Assembly: GCA_035550315.1 (NCBI GenBank)
Contig: DASZPL010000085.1
Coordinates: 13,268-77,267, forward strand
Length of the DNA: 64,000 bases
From: DASZPL01 sp035550315
GTDB lineage: Bacteria > Actinomycetota > Actinomycetes > JAFAQI01
Direction: 5' to 3'
Part shown: one piece after another, positions 18,897 to 26,867 of the stretch
Numbering within the stretch: the stretch's first letter is position 1
Layout: the number at the start of each line of letters is the position of its first letter
Notes under the pieces: generated by a model
What the model saw: the letters and a program-made list of their open reading frames with translations, nothing else
What the model was told of the DNA's origin: nothing
Database searches by the model: none
Position numbers and translations under genes: made by a program

Positions 18897-19703
18897 GTGG
18901 AAAAGGTTGCGGTGCTGGGCGCCGGCAAGATGGGCGAGGCGCTGCTGTCCGGGCTGTTGCGTGCCGGCCGCCCGGCTGCTGACCTGCTGTTCACCGAGCG
19001 CCACGACGACCGCGCGAAGGCGCTCACCGACAAGTACGCCGTGCCGGCGGTCAGCACGGCCGACGCCGCCAAGTCGGCTGCGACGCTGCTGATCGCGGTC
19101 AAGCCGCAGGAAATCACGGCGCTGCTCGACGAGCTGGCCTCGGCGGTGACGCCCGACAACCTGGTGGTTTCGATCGCCGCCGGCATCCCGACGCAGACCA
19201 TCGAGAAGCGACTGGCGGACGGCACTCCCGTCGTCCGGGTGATGAGTAACACCCCGGTGTTCGTCGACGAGGCGATGAGCGCAATCGCGGCGGGGACCCA
19301 TGCCGACGAGACACATCTGGCCCGCACGGAGGAGCTGCTCAGCCCGGTCGGCCGGGTGATTCGGGTGCCGGAGTCGCAGCTCGACGCCGTCACCGCGCTG
19401 TCCGGCAGCGGTCCGGCGTACTTCTTCTATCTGGTCGAGGCGATGATCGACGCCGGCATCTTGCTCGGCCTGCCGCGCGCGGTCGCCGCCGAGCTGATCG
19501 TGCAGACCGCGATCGGGTCCGCGATCATGCTGCGCGACTCCGGCGAGCACCCGGTGCAGCTGCGGGAAGCGGTGACCAGCCCGGGCGGGACGACGATCGC
19601 CGCGATCCGCGAACTGGAGAACCACGGCGTGCGCGCCGCGCTGCTGGCGGCGCTGGCGGCCGCCCGTGACCGGTCTCGGGAGCTGGCCGCCGAGCAGCCC
19701 TGA
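18897..19703 (+). CDS. proC: Pyrroline-5-carboxylate reductase ProC
   Basis: Last step of proline synthesis, reducing pyrroline-5-carboxylate with NAD(P)H. 268 residues: VAVLGAGKMGEALL (dinucleotide motif), VVRVMSNTPVFV, and the C-terminal signature ALSGSGPAYFFYLVEAM with REAVTSPGGTT. Start is GTG; GACGAT lies 6 nt before it, so a leaderless message is possible. The proC-HTH-bS22-epimerase-acyltransferase order matches M. tuberculosis Rv0500-Rv0502. Confidence 0.96.
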   Translation: MEKVAVLGAGKMGEALLSGLLRAGRPAADLLFTERHDDRAKALTDKYAVPAVSTADAAKSAATLLIAVKPQEITALLDELASAVTPDNLVVSIAAGIPTQTIEKRLADGTPVVRVMSNTPVFVDEAMSAIAAGTHADETHLARTEELLSPVGRVIRVPESQLDAVTALSGSGPAYFFYLVEAMIDAGILLGLPRAVAAELIVQTAIGSAIMLRDSGEHPVQLREAVTSPGGTTIAAIRELENHGVRAALLAALAAARDRSRELAAEQP

Positions 19704-19823
19704 TCCCGCCACACCCGTCCCAGTGACGACGTACTGTCTCAGCCGATACAGTCAGGGCAGCACGTGGCGGTGCGAGCGCCGGAGGGGAAGCCGGCGCGCC
19801 GCGCGTGGAAAGGCGGTGCTGCC

Positions 19824-20054
19824 GTGGCTGCGAACGACCCTGGCCCGGTTGAGTCCCGGGCGGGCGAAAGCCTTGGCGAGCTGCGGTTCCTGACCGTCGC
19901 CGAGGTCGCCGCGTTGATGCGGGTGTCGAAGATGACCGTCTATCGCCTGGTCAACGCCGGCACGCTGCCCGCGGTCCGCGTCGGCCGCTCGGTCCGCGTC
20001 CCCGAGAAAGCCGTCCACGACTACCTCGACCACGCCTTCGTCGAGGCCGGCTAG
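19824..20054 (+). CDS. Small HTH (excisionase/BldC-like) DNA-binding protein
   Basis: 76 residues; FLTVAEVAALMRVSKMTVYRLVNAGTLPAVRVGRSVRVPEKAVHDYL is essentially one MerR/excisionase-type winged HTH and makes up most of the protein. GTG 19824 follows AAAGGCGG and gives the usual size; the frame also opens at GTG 19764. An orthologue lies between proC and the bS22 gene in mycobacteria (Rv0500A position). Core actinobacterial gene of poorly defined role, not a phage excisionase. Confidence 0.85.
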   Translation: MAANDPGPVESRAGESLGELRFLTVAEVAALMRVSKMTVYRLVNAGTLPAVRVGRSVRVPEKAVHDYLDHAFVEAG

Positions 20055-20127
20055 GCGCACGCCTCGCCGCGCGCCGGTTGGTTGATGCCGGTAGCCTGGG
20101 CGGCCGGTCCAGGCAGAGAGGCTCCAC

Positions 20128-20226
20128 GTGGGTTCGGTCATCAAGAAGCGGCGCAAGCGGATGGCGAAGAAGAAGCACCGCAAGCTGCTGAAGAAGACGC
20201 GCGTTCAGCGTCGTAACAAGAAGTAG
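20128..20226 (+). CDS. 30S ribosomal protein bS22 (AURKAIP1/COX24 domain)
   Basis: 32 residues, almost all basic: MGSVIKKRRKRMAKKKHRKL then LKKTRVQRRNKK. This micro-protein is seen as an extra 30S subunit protein (bS22) in mycobacterial ribosomes. Its GTG start has AGAGAGG 7 nt upstream. It lies between the small HTH gene and the SAM hydrolase gene, as in other actinobacteria. Confidence 0.93.
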   Translation: MGSVIKKRRKRMAKKKHRKLLKKTRVQRRNKK

Positions 20227-20260
20227 CCCTCGGAGCAGGCTGGCGAGGAGGCGGCGCGAC

Positions 20261-21118
20261 ATGACGGCGTCGAAGCCGGCCGGGTCGGGCCGGACGTACC
20301 CCTGGGTGACGTTCACCTCCGACTACGGGCTCGACGACGTCTTCGTCGGCGTCTGCAAGGGCGTCATCGCACGGATCGCACCGCAGGTCCAGCTACTGGA
20401 CGTCTGCCACTTGATCGCGGCGCAGGACGTCGAGCAGGGCGCTAACAGTTTGGCGGACGCCATCGAGTACCTCCCGGTCGCCGTGCATCTGGCGCTGGTC
20501 GACCCGCCGCACGGCACGTCGGTGCGAGGCGTGGTCGTCGAAGCCCGCGACGGCTCGTTGCTGGTCGGCCCGGACAACGGGCTGTTGCATCTGGCCTGGG
20601 AGCGGCTCGGCGGCGCGGTGCGCGCGGTCGAGATCGACAAGCCCGCCCTGTGGGCCGAGCAGGTGCACAAGACGTTCCGCGGGCGTGACGTGTTCGCTCC
20701 TGTCGCGGCTCACCTCGCCAACGGCGTCGCACTGACGGAGGTCGGGTCGCCGGTCGACGTCGACGGGCTCGCCCGGCTCCCGGTGCACGAGGCAACCGTC
20801 GACGACGACCACGTGCACGCCGAGGTGCGCACCGTCGACCACTTCGGCAACGTCTCGCTGAACGTCGCCCGCTCCGACCTCGAGGCGGCCGGGATCTCGT
20901 TCGGTGACACCGTCGAACTGCGGTGCAACGGCCAGACCGTCGAGGTGCCGTTCAACCCGACGTACGCCGAAGTCGCGCGCGGCCGGCTGACCCTGTGCGA
21001 GGACTCGTTCCATGCGGTGATGCTCGCGATCAACGCCGGGCACGCCGGCCGGGAGCTGCGGGTTAGCCGCGGCGAGCCCGTCGTCATCGCCCGGCTACCC
21101 CAACGCGCCAGCGCATAG
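20261..21118 (+). CDS. SAM hydrolase (S-adenosylmethionine hydroxide adenosyltransferase)
   Basis: 285 residues of the DUF62 family, which hydrolyses SAM to adenosine and methionine; the same fold includes fluorinase and chlorinase. It shows FTSDYGLDDVFVG, VDPPHGT, VGPDNGLLH, KTFRGRDVFAPVAA and VDHFGNVSLNV. The Asp-Arg-His water-activating set typical of hydrolases is consistent with these segments, and I see no fluorinase-type features. ATG with GGAGG upstream. Cytoplasmic; physiological role unclear. Confidence 0.9.
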   Translation: MTASKPAGSGRTYPWVTFTSDYGLDDVFVGVCKGVIARIAPQVQLLDVCHLIAAQDVEQGANSLADAIEYLPVAVHLALVDPPHGTSVRGVVVEARDGSLLVGPDNGLLHLAWERLGGAVRAVEIDKPALWAEQVHKTFRGRDVFAPVAAHLANGVALTEVGSPVDVDGLARLPVHEATVDDDHVHAEVRTVDHFGNVSLNVARSDLEAAGISFGDTVELRCNGQTVEVPFNPTYAEVARGRLTLCEDSFHAVMLAINAGHAGRELRVSRGEPVVIARLPQRASA

Positions 21119-21153
21119 CACGTCCGCCACCCCACCCACCGCCCTTGCACGGA

Positions 21154-21172
21154 GCTGGCGCTGCGCGCCAGC
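21154..21172 (+). terminator. Hairpin after SAM hydrolase gene
   Basis: GCTGGCGC-TGC-GCGCCAGC, a perfect 8-bp stem with a 3-nt loop and no T-run. It sits directly before the next promoter, so it may end the preceding transcript. Confidence 0.4.
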
Positions 21173-21175
21173 GCC

Positions 21176-21181
21176 TAACAT
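21176..21181 (+). promoter_or_regulatory. -10 element, leaderless promoter
   Basis: TAACAT ends 6 nt before the GTG at 21188, just after the hairpin. Confidence 0.5.
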
Positions 21182-21187
21182 CTGGGT

Positions 21188-22219
21188 GTGGCTGCGCGGG
21201 TTGTTCTGGTTACGGGCGTCTCGCGCTATCTCGGTGGCCAGCTGGCGGCTCGGCTGTCGGCTGACGAGTCCATCGACCGGGTGATCGGTGTCGACGTCGT
21301 ACCGCCGAAAACCGATGTCGGCCGCACCGAGTTCGTCCGTGCGGACATCCGCAACCCGATCATCGCGAAGGTGATTGCCTCCGCCGAGGTCGACACCGTG
21401 GTGCACATGAGCGTGATCGCGACACCGGTGGGCGCCGGTGGCCGCACCGCGATGAAAGAGATCAACGTGATCGGCACGATGCAGCTGCTGGCGGCGTGCC
21501 AGAAGGCGCCGAGCCTGCGCCGGCTGGTGGTGAAGTCGACTACGGCGGTGTACGGCTCGTCCTCGCGAGACCCGGCGCTGTTCGCCGAGAACCACGAGCC
21601 GCGGTCGTTGCCGCGTTCCGGCTACGGCAAGGATTCGGTCGAGGTGGAGGGCTACGTGCGCGGCCTCGGCCGCCGGCGACCCGACGTCGACGTCGTGCTG
21701 CTGCGGTTCGCGAACTTCATGGGCCGGGGACTCGACACCCCGCTCACTCGGTACTTCTCGCTGCCGGTCGTGCCCCGGGCGCTGGGCTTCGACCCGCGGA
21801 TCCAGTTCGTGCACGAGAGCGACGGCCTCGAGGTGCTCCGGCGCGCGGTGATCGAGGACCACCGCGGCACGTACAACGTCGCCGGTGACGGCATCCTGCT
21901 GCTCTCCCAAGCGATTCGCCGGGCCGGCCGGACGTCGCTGCTCGTGCCATCGCCGGCCGCGTCGCTCGCCGGCTCGATCTTCCGCCGCAGCGGCCTGGTC
22001 GACTTCTCGCCGGAGCAGGTGAGCTTCCTGCAGTTCGGCCGCGGCGTCGACACCACCCGGCTGCGCACGGACTTCGGCTTCACGCCGCGTTACTCGACGG
22101 TTGACGCGTTCGACGACTTCGTCGCCGGCAGCGGCATCCGTCCGCTGGTCAATCCGCAACAGGTCGCGGCCGTCGAGCAGGCGGTGCTGACCCTGGCCGG
22201 GAGGGCGGCCCGTGCCTGA
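21188..22219 (+). CDS. NAD-dependent epimerase/dehydratase (GalE2-like)
   Basis: 343-residue extended SDR. VVLVTGVSRYLGGQLAARL holds a modified GxxGxxG; VKSTTAVYGSS has the catalytic Ser/Thr region. Where the YxxxK pair is expected the sequence reads SGYGKDSVEVEGYVRG, with Tyr and Lys only two apart, so the catalytic pair is altered. The whole pattern, including VVLLRFANFMG and LLSQAIRRAGR, closely resembles Rv0501 (annotated galE2). UDP-galactose epimerisation is therefore not safe to claim. It overlaps the acyltransferase gene by 8 nt. Confidence 0.85.
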   Translation: MAARVVLVTGVSRYLGGQLAARLSADESIDRVIGVDVVPPKTDVGRTEFVRADIRNPIIAKVIASAEVDTVVHMSVIATPVGAGGRTAMKEINVIGTMQLLAACQKAPSLRRLVVKSTTAVYGSSSRDPALFAENHEPRSLPRSGYGKDSVEVEGYVRGLGRRRPDVDVVLLRFANFMGRGLDTPLTRYFSLPVVPRALGFDPRIQFVHESDGLEVLRRAVIEDHRGTYNVAGDGILLLSQAIRRAGRTSLLVPSPAASLAGSIFRRSGLVDFSPEQVSFLQFGRGVDTTRLRTDFGFTPRYSTVDAFDDFVAGSGIRPLVNPQQVAAVEQAVLTLAGRAARA

Positions 22220-23147
22220 GGCTCGCGTGATCCCGCTCGACGGCGGCCGAGCGCCACTGCCCGGCGCCGAGGAACTGCCCGCGCCGGAGGTCGGTGGACC
22301 GACCGAGCCGCCGGACTGGGAACGCCGGCTCGCCGGCGCGCTCGCCTTCCTGCGCCGCCGGATCACCGGTGACTACGAGGTCGACGATTTCGGCTTCGAC
22401 CCGGAGCTCACCGAGGCGGTGGTGCCGCTGCTGCGACCGATCGCGGAGCGCTACTTCCGGGTCGAGGTGCGCGGCATCGAGAACGTCCCCGCCGACGGCG
22501 GCGCACTCATCGTCGCCAACCACTCGGGCACGATCCCGGTCGACTCGGCGATGACGATGCTCGTGCTGCACGACCACCACCCGGCGAAGCGGCATCTGCG
22601 GATGCTCGCCGCCGACCTGGTGTTCACGCTGCCGATCATCGCTCCGATGGCACGCAAGACCGGCTCGACGTTGGCCTGCAACGAAGACGCCGAGCGGCTG
22701 CTCAGCGGCGGCGAACTCGTCGGCGTATGGCCCGAAGGCTTCAAGGGCATCGGCAAGCCGTTCGGGGAGCGCTACAAGCTGCAGCGGTTCGGGCGGGGCG
22801 GGTTCGTCTCGGCCGCGCTGCGTTGCGGGGTGCCGATCATCCCGTGCTCGATCGTCGGCGCCGAAGAGATCTATCCGCTGATCGGAAACATCCCGGCGTT
22901 GGCGCGCGTGCTCGGTGTGCCCTACCTGCCGATCACCCCGTTCTTCCCGCTGCTCGGGCCGCTCGGCCTGATCCCGCTGCCGTCGAAGTGGATCATCGAG
23001 TTCGGCGAGCCGATCGAGACCGACAAGATCGGCGCCGAGGGCGCCGACGACCCGATGCTGGTCTTCAACGTGACCGACCAGGTGCGCGAGGTGATCCAGC
23101 AGACGCTCTACAAGCTGCTGCTCGCCCGCCGCAGCGTCTTCTTCTGA
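22212..23147 (+). CDS. Lysophospholipid acyltransferase family protein
   Basis: 311 residues of the PlsC/glycerolphosphate acyltransferase fold. The active-site segment is IVANHSGTIPVDSAM (His104...Asp111), an HX6D spacing instead of the textbook HX4D; GVWPEGFKG stands for the FPEG block and CSIVGAEEIYP for the last one. Rv0502-like proteins share this form. Hydrophobic stretches near 175-270 suggest membrane association. Probably acylates a lysophospholipid or a related glycolipid; the donor and acceptor are unknown. GTG start inside the end of the epimerase gene. Confidence 0.87.
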   Translation: MPEARVIPLDGGRAPLPGAEELPAPEVGGPTEPPDWERRLAGALAFLRRRITGDYEVDDFGFDPELTEAVVPLLRPIAERYFRVEVRGIENVPADGGALIVANHSGTIPVDSAMTMLVLHDHHPAKRHLRMLAADLVFTLPIIAPMARKTGSTLACNEDAERLLSGGELVGVWPEGFKGIGKPFGERYKLQRFGRGGFVSAALRCGVPIIPCSIVGAEEIYPLIGNIPALARVLGVPYLPITPFFPLLGPLGLIPLPSKWIIEFGEPIETDKIGAEGADDPMLVFNVTDQVREVIQQTLYKLLLARRSVFF

Positions 23148-23159
23148 GCCGAGCGCCGG

Positions 23160-24098
23160 TCAGTTGTTGCGGCCGGCCGACGCGCGGGCGGCCGCCGCGG
23201 CGCGGGCGGCTCGCGCCGCCCGGCGAAGCGCGTGCTCCTGGTGGCGGTGCATCGCCAGCCCGACCGCGATCCCGCCGGCGACAGCACCCGCGCCGGCGGC
23301 GGCCGGCAGCCCGATCCGGGCGGCCTTGCGCCCGGTGCGGAAGTCGCGGATCTCCCAGCCGTTTTCCCGCGCGATCTGCTTCAGCTTCGCGTCCGGGTTG
23401 ACCGCGACCGGATGGCCGACGGTGGTCAGCATCGGCAGGTCGTTCGCGGAGTCGGAGTACGCCGCGCACTGGCTCAGGTCGAGACCCTCGGTCGCGGCGA
23501 GCGCCCGGATCGCCTCGGCCTTCGCCGGCCCGTGTAGCGGTTCGCCGACCAGCCGCCCGGTGTAGACGCCGTCCTTGACCTCGGCGACGGTGCCGAGCGC
23601 GCCGGTGAGCCCGAGGCGCCGCGCGACCAGCGAGGCGATCTCGGCCGGCGCGGCGGTGACCAGCCACACCCGCTGGCCGGCGTCGAGGTGCAACTGCGCG
23701 AGCGCGCGCGTCCCCGACCAGATCCGCTCTGCCATCAGGTCGTCGTAGATCTCCTCGCCGAGTTCCACCACCTCCGACACGGGATGGCCGGCGACGAAGC
23801 TGAGCGCCGCGTCCTTCGCCTCCTCCATGTGGGCGGGGTCCTCGACGCCGCGCACCCGGAACACCACCTGCTTCCAGGCGAACTGGGCGAGGTCGCGCCA
23901 GGTGAAGAAGTCGCGCGCCGCCAGGCCGCGGGCGAAGTGATAGATCGAGGCGCCCTGCATCATCGTGTTGTCGACGTCGAAGAACGCCGCCGCCGCGGGA
24001 TCGGGCGGTACGGTCAGGCTGGCTTCGACCTCGGCGGCCGCGGCCGCGGCCACACCGGCCTCTACCGCGCTGCCGCGGGAGCGCGAGCGGCCCGCCAT
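23160..24098 (-). CDS. HAD-IB family phosphatase (SerB1-like)
   Basis: 312 residues. HAD motif I FFDVDNT (nucleophile Asp41, acid Asp43), motif II VTAAP, motif III around GPAKAEAI, motif IV YSDSANDLPML. The cap is alpha-helical (subclass IB), as in phosphoserine phosphatases, though many relatives act on lipids or other phosphomonoesters. A Gly/Ala-rich hydrophobic stretch near 265-285 may touch the membrane, followed by a basic tail. Convergent with the acyltransferase gene (12-nt gap); the neighbours suggest a lipid substrate, which is inference. Confidence 0.87.
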   Translation of the reverse strand: MAGRSRSRGSAVEAGVAAAAAAEVEASLTVPPDPAAAAFFDVDNTMMQGASIYHFARGLAARDFFTWRDLAQFAWKQVVFRVRGVEDPAHMEEAKDAALSFVAGHPVSEVVELGEEIYDDLMAERIWSGTRALAQLHLDAGQRVWLVTAAPAEIASLVARRLGLTGALGTVAEVKDGVYTGRLVGEPLHGPAKAEAIRALAATEGLDLSQCAAYSDSANDLPMLTTVGHPVAVNPDAKLKQIARENGWEIRDFRTGRKAARIGLPAAAGAGAVAGGIAVGLAMHRHQEHALRRAARAARAAAAARASAGRNN

Positions 24099-24105
24099 GC
24101 TTCGG

Positions 24106-24111
24106 AGCCTA
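24106..24111 (-). promoter_or_regulatory. -10 element, leaderless promoter
   Basis: On the minus strand TAGGCT ends 7 nt before the HAD-IB gene ATG at 24098. No ribosome site is visible between them. Confidence 0.5.
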
Positions 24112-24131
24112 TGTCGCCAACCGGCCGGACA

Positions 24132-24205
24132 CGCCGATCATGGCGTTAGTGCGTCACTAACGCCATGATCGGCGCTCAGCCCGGTCACTAACGCCATGAT
24201 CGGCG
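24132..24205. repeat. Inverted plus direct intergenic repeat (20-mer, three copies)
   Basis: CACTAACGCCATGATCGGCG occurs at 24155-24174 and 24186-24205, and in reverse complement at 24132-24151. The first pair makes a perfect 20-bp stem with a 3-nt loop. It lies in the 149-nt gap downstream of the LPXTG gene and upstream of the HAD gene. It may act as a terminator or be a dispersed repeat family member. Confidence 0.85.
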
Positions 24206-24229
24206 GTTGGCGGTTGGCGGTAGGCGGTT
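24202..24229. repeat. Four tandem GGCGGTT heptamers
   Basis: Four 7-bp units follow the palindromic repeat, the third with one change (GGCGGTA). A short simple repeat prone to slippage. Confidence 0.8.
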
Positions 24230-24247
24230 GGAAGCGGTCGGGGTCGG

Positions 24248-25696
24248 CTAGCGGGCGAAGCGCCGCCGCAGCACGGCGGCCGCGCCGAGCAGCAGCAGGG
24301 CGCCAAGGCCGAGCAGGCCGAGGTTCATGCCGGTGTTCGGCAGCGGCGCCTTCGGCGACGGCGGGGTCGCCAGGTGGCTGAGCGTCACCGGCTTGTGGTT
24401 CGCCGGCTTCTGCGAAGCGCTCGCCGTGGCGGCGACACCGTCACCCAGGGTGACGGTCAGCAGGTGGCCGACCGAGATGTTGTACGCCGGCGCGACCGCG
24501 CTGGCCGTCGTACCGTCCGCCGCCGCGTGCTGGCTGCCCTGGGTCTCGCTGATCAGCGGCACGTCGCCGAGGATCTTCGAGGTGATCGTGGTGAGCAGAC
24601 CCGACAGCGTCTTCAGCAGCTTGTTGACCGGGTCGGTGATCGAGCTCGGCAGGCCCATGCCGTCGACGTTGCACAGGCTCAGGCCGTTGGTGTCGACCTG
24701 GGCACACAGCGCGTTCAGCGCGTTGATCTTCAGCAGCGGCTTGGTCGCGCTGACGTCGGTGTGGGCGCCGCCCGGCAGGCCGTTGGCGAACGCCGTGGCG
24801 GAGTTATGGAAGCCGGAGATCGTCAGCAAGCCACCGAGCACGTCCACGTCGACCAGGCCGAGCTGGCTCAGCGCCTGCACGCCGTTGCCGCTGGGCGCGA
24901 CCGACTGGTGGGTGTCGTGCACCGAGATCTTGACCAGTGACGTGGTGCCGAGGTGACTGACCAGTTGGTTAACGTGGTCGAGGATCGCGTTGACCGTCGA
25001 GGTCAACGAGTTCACCGCGGAGGACACGGTCGGGTTGCTGCCGGTCAGGCCCTGCACCGTCGAGAGGATCTTGTCGACCACGCTCTGCACCTTGCCGGTG
25101 AGGTCGAGCTGGTCGAGCAGGTTGGTGATCGACGACACCGTGCTGGCGCCGAGCAGGTCGTTGAGGTCACCGATGTTGGCCACCACACCGGTCGCCGCCG
25201 AGCTGGTCGCATCCGTCAGCTTCGTGAGGTCGGCGACCAGGTCACCGACCGAGAGGTCGGCGAGCGGCTTCGCCGGGATCGACAGCAGCGAGTTTTCCTG
25301 GTGGCTGGCGCCGTTCAGGCTCACCGAGGCGGTCCGGTTCAGGTTGATGTGGAGCACGTTGCTCAACGTGTCGACCAGGCTGCCGGTGATGAGGCTGGCA
25401 GTCGACGTCGCCTGAGCAACGGTGTTGCCGACCAGGTGCAGCGGGTCGTGCAGCGTCGCACCCTGCAGGTGGATCAGGTCCACGCCAAGCGGGTTCGGCA
25501 GCGGGCCGAGCTTGACCGGCAGCTTCAGGTTCAGGCCGAGCGCGTTGCTCTGCGCTTGTCCGGAGTAGAAGGCTGGCGCCGAATGGCTCGACGCCGCGCT
25601 TGCGGGAGCGGCGGCGACCAGCGTCGCCATCGACGTCGTGCCGGCGAGCGCCAGCGCCACGGCAGCCGTGCCACGGCGGCCTCTCGTGCGGATCAT
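24248..25696 (-). CDS. Sortase-anchored (LPXTG) surface protein, unknown function
   Basis: 482 residues. A basic N-terminus and hydrophobic signal peptide end at ASA (about residue 36), and the C-terminus is a complete cell-wall sorting signal: LPNTG (452-456), a 20-residue hydrophobic stretch and RRRFAR. The body is Leu, Ser, Thr and Val rich with helix-like repeats (about 80-250) and only two Cys (near LNALCAQVDTNGLSLC). It is exported and probably linked to peptidoglycan; no sortase is in the window. ATG 25696 has GGAGG upstream. It lies beside the DUF5667/BldN-like genes, so it could belong to that sigma factor's regulon. Confidence 0.85.
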   Translation of the reverse strand: MIRTRGRRGTAAVALALAGTTSMATLVAAAPASAASSHSAPAFYSGQAQSNALGLNLKLPVKLGPLPNPLGVDLIHLQGATLHDPLHLVGNTVAQATSTASLITGSLVDTLSNVLHINLNRTASVSLNGASHQENSLLSIPAKPLADLSVGDLVADLTKLTDATSSAATGVVANIGDLNDLLGASTVSSITNLLDQLDLTGKVQSVVDKILSTVQGLTGSNPTVSSAVNSLTSTVNAILDHVNQLVSHLGTTSLVKISVHDTHQSVAPSGNGVQALSQLGLVDVDVLGGLLTISGFHNSATAFANGLPGGAHTDVSATKPLLKINALNALCAQVDTNGLSLCNVDGMGLPSSITDPVNKLLKTLSGLLTTITSKILGDVPLISETQGSQHAAADGTTASAVAPAYNISVGHLLTVTLGDGVAATASASQKPANHKPVTLSHLATPPSPKAPLPNTGMNLGLLGLGALLLLGAAAVLRRRFAR

Positions 25697-25801
25697 GCCA
25701 ACCTCCGAACCACTCCGGGTGCGCACGGTCGAGCGACCGGGCGCTCCGGAACTTGTCTGGGAACCCCCCTGTGCCGGGCAGACGGCGGCGCCGTCACCCG
25801 A

Positions 25802-25828
25802 TCAACGAGACAGTTTGTCGGAGGTGAC
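25802..25828 (-). promoter_or_regulatory. Possible BldN-type promoter of the LPXTG gene
   Basis: On the minus strand GTCAC (25828-25824) and CGTTGA (25807-25802) are 16 nt apart, resembling from memory the GTAAC/CGTT elements described for BldN in Streptomyces, with one mismatch. It would start RNA about 100 nt before the ATG. Weak, unscored match. Confidence 0.3.
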
Positions 25829-25874
25829 GGCTAAACGTGTGACAACCAAGCCGGTGGTTTCGGCTCGAATTCGG

Positions 25875-26867
25875 TCAAAGCGACAGAGACTGCAACAATG
25901 AGGGCAGCAGCGACGGCAGCAGCTTGCTCGGCGGGGCCGGCGTCTGATGATGCGGGTTCAGCAGCGAAGGCAATGACGGCAGCGACGGCAGCAGCGGGCC
26001 GGTCGGCAGCAGGTGGTGCGGCGCCGGGCTGGTCGGCGAGGGTGCCGGGGACGGCGTGCTGTGGTGACGCGGCTCGGTCGAGCGGGCCGGGTGTGCCGAC
26101 CGATGTTGGGTCGGCGATGGTGTCGGCGTGGGAGCCGGGGTCGGCGACGCCGCCCCGCCACCGCCCGACTGCCCCGGCAGCAGGCAGGTCAGGCAGCCGT
26201 CGGCCACCTGCTTGACCCGCTGGGTGACGGCGCCGAGCACGCCGAGCGACCGCAGCTCGACCGGCTGCTGGGTGAGCGGCAGTCGGTGGGCGAGCGCGAC
26301 CAACCCGGCGTACTGCTGCTGTGCGAAGCTCGCGAGGTCCGAGAGCGGCTCGGCGGACGACGACGACCGGTACGCCGAGATCAGGTCGGCGCTGCCGTCC
26401 CGGGTCTCGGCATCCATCCGGGCGAGCGTCGAGGTGATCAGCGAGGTCTCGGTCGGCGGCAGCGCTCGGGCCTCGGCGAGCCGGGTGCGCGCGAACTCGA
26501 GGTGCTCCCGGCCCTTCGCCAGGTCGCCGCGAGCCAGCCACAGCTGCACCGCCTCGGTCGCGCGCTTCACGTCGTAGAACGGCTGACCCGGCAGCGAGCG
26601 GGCGCCCGCGACACCGACCCCGGCCACCGCCGTCATCACGGCGACGCTGCTGCCCAACGCGGCCAGGCGTCGCGTCGCGCGTGACGTCCGCGGCGTGGCC
26701 AACCGGCCGGCGGTGGCGTCGGGGGCCGGCGGGTTCACCGCCATCACCGCGACCAGCCGCTGCCGCTGCCGCGCGCGGTTACGGGCCGGCAGCGGGGCCG
26801 GCCCGTAGGTCGCGCCGAAGGCGGTCAGCGCCTGGGTCAGCCGGAGGACGGCCGGGTCCGACCTCAT
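25875..26867 (-). CDS. DUF5667 membrane protein, candidate anti-sigma partner
   Basis: 330 residues. A cytoplasmic N-terminal part of about 70 residues is followed by one membrane segment (about 79-95, SSVAVMTAVAGVGVAGA) and the DUF5667 domain (LPGQPFYDVKRATEAVQLWLARG, helical to about 230). The tail is a long low-complexity Pro/Ser/Thr and Leu-Pro-Ser region ending in repeats of LPSL. The ATG overlaps the sigma-factor stop as ATGA. This is the place held by the anti-sigma RsbN beside bldN in Streptomyces, so I infer a regulator of the sigma factor; I do not see a zinc HxxxCxxC motif. Confidence 0.75.
   Translation of the reverse strand: MRSDPAVLRLTQALTAFGATYGPAPLPARNRARQRQRLVAVMAVNPPAPDATAGRLATPRTSRATRRLAALGSSVAVMTAVAGVGVAGARSLPGQPFYDVKRATEAVQLWLARGDLAKGREHLEFARTRLAEARALPPTETSLITSTLARMDAETRDGSADLISAYRSSSSAEPLSDLASFAQQQYAGLVALAHRLPLTQQPVELRSLGVLGAVTQRVKQVADGCLTCLLPGQSGGGGAASPTPAPTPTPSPTQHRSAHPARSTEPRHHSTPSPAPSPTSPAPHHLLPTGPLLPSLPSLPSLLNPHHQTPAPPSKLLPSLLPSLLQSLSL

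Noticed and set aside
19734..19763. ACTGT...ACAGT inverted repeat before the small HTH gene
   Set aside because: Five-base arms are too short to support an operator without conservation data.
19824..20054. Reading the small HTH protein as a phage excisionase and so a mobile element
   Set aside because: There is no integrase, attachment site or atypical composition, and the gene order is the conserved proC-HTH-bS22 arrangement.
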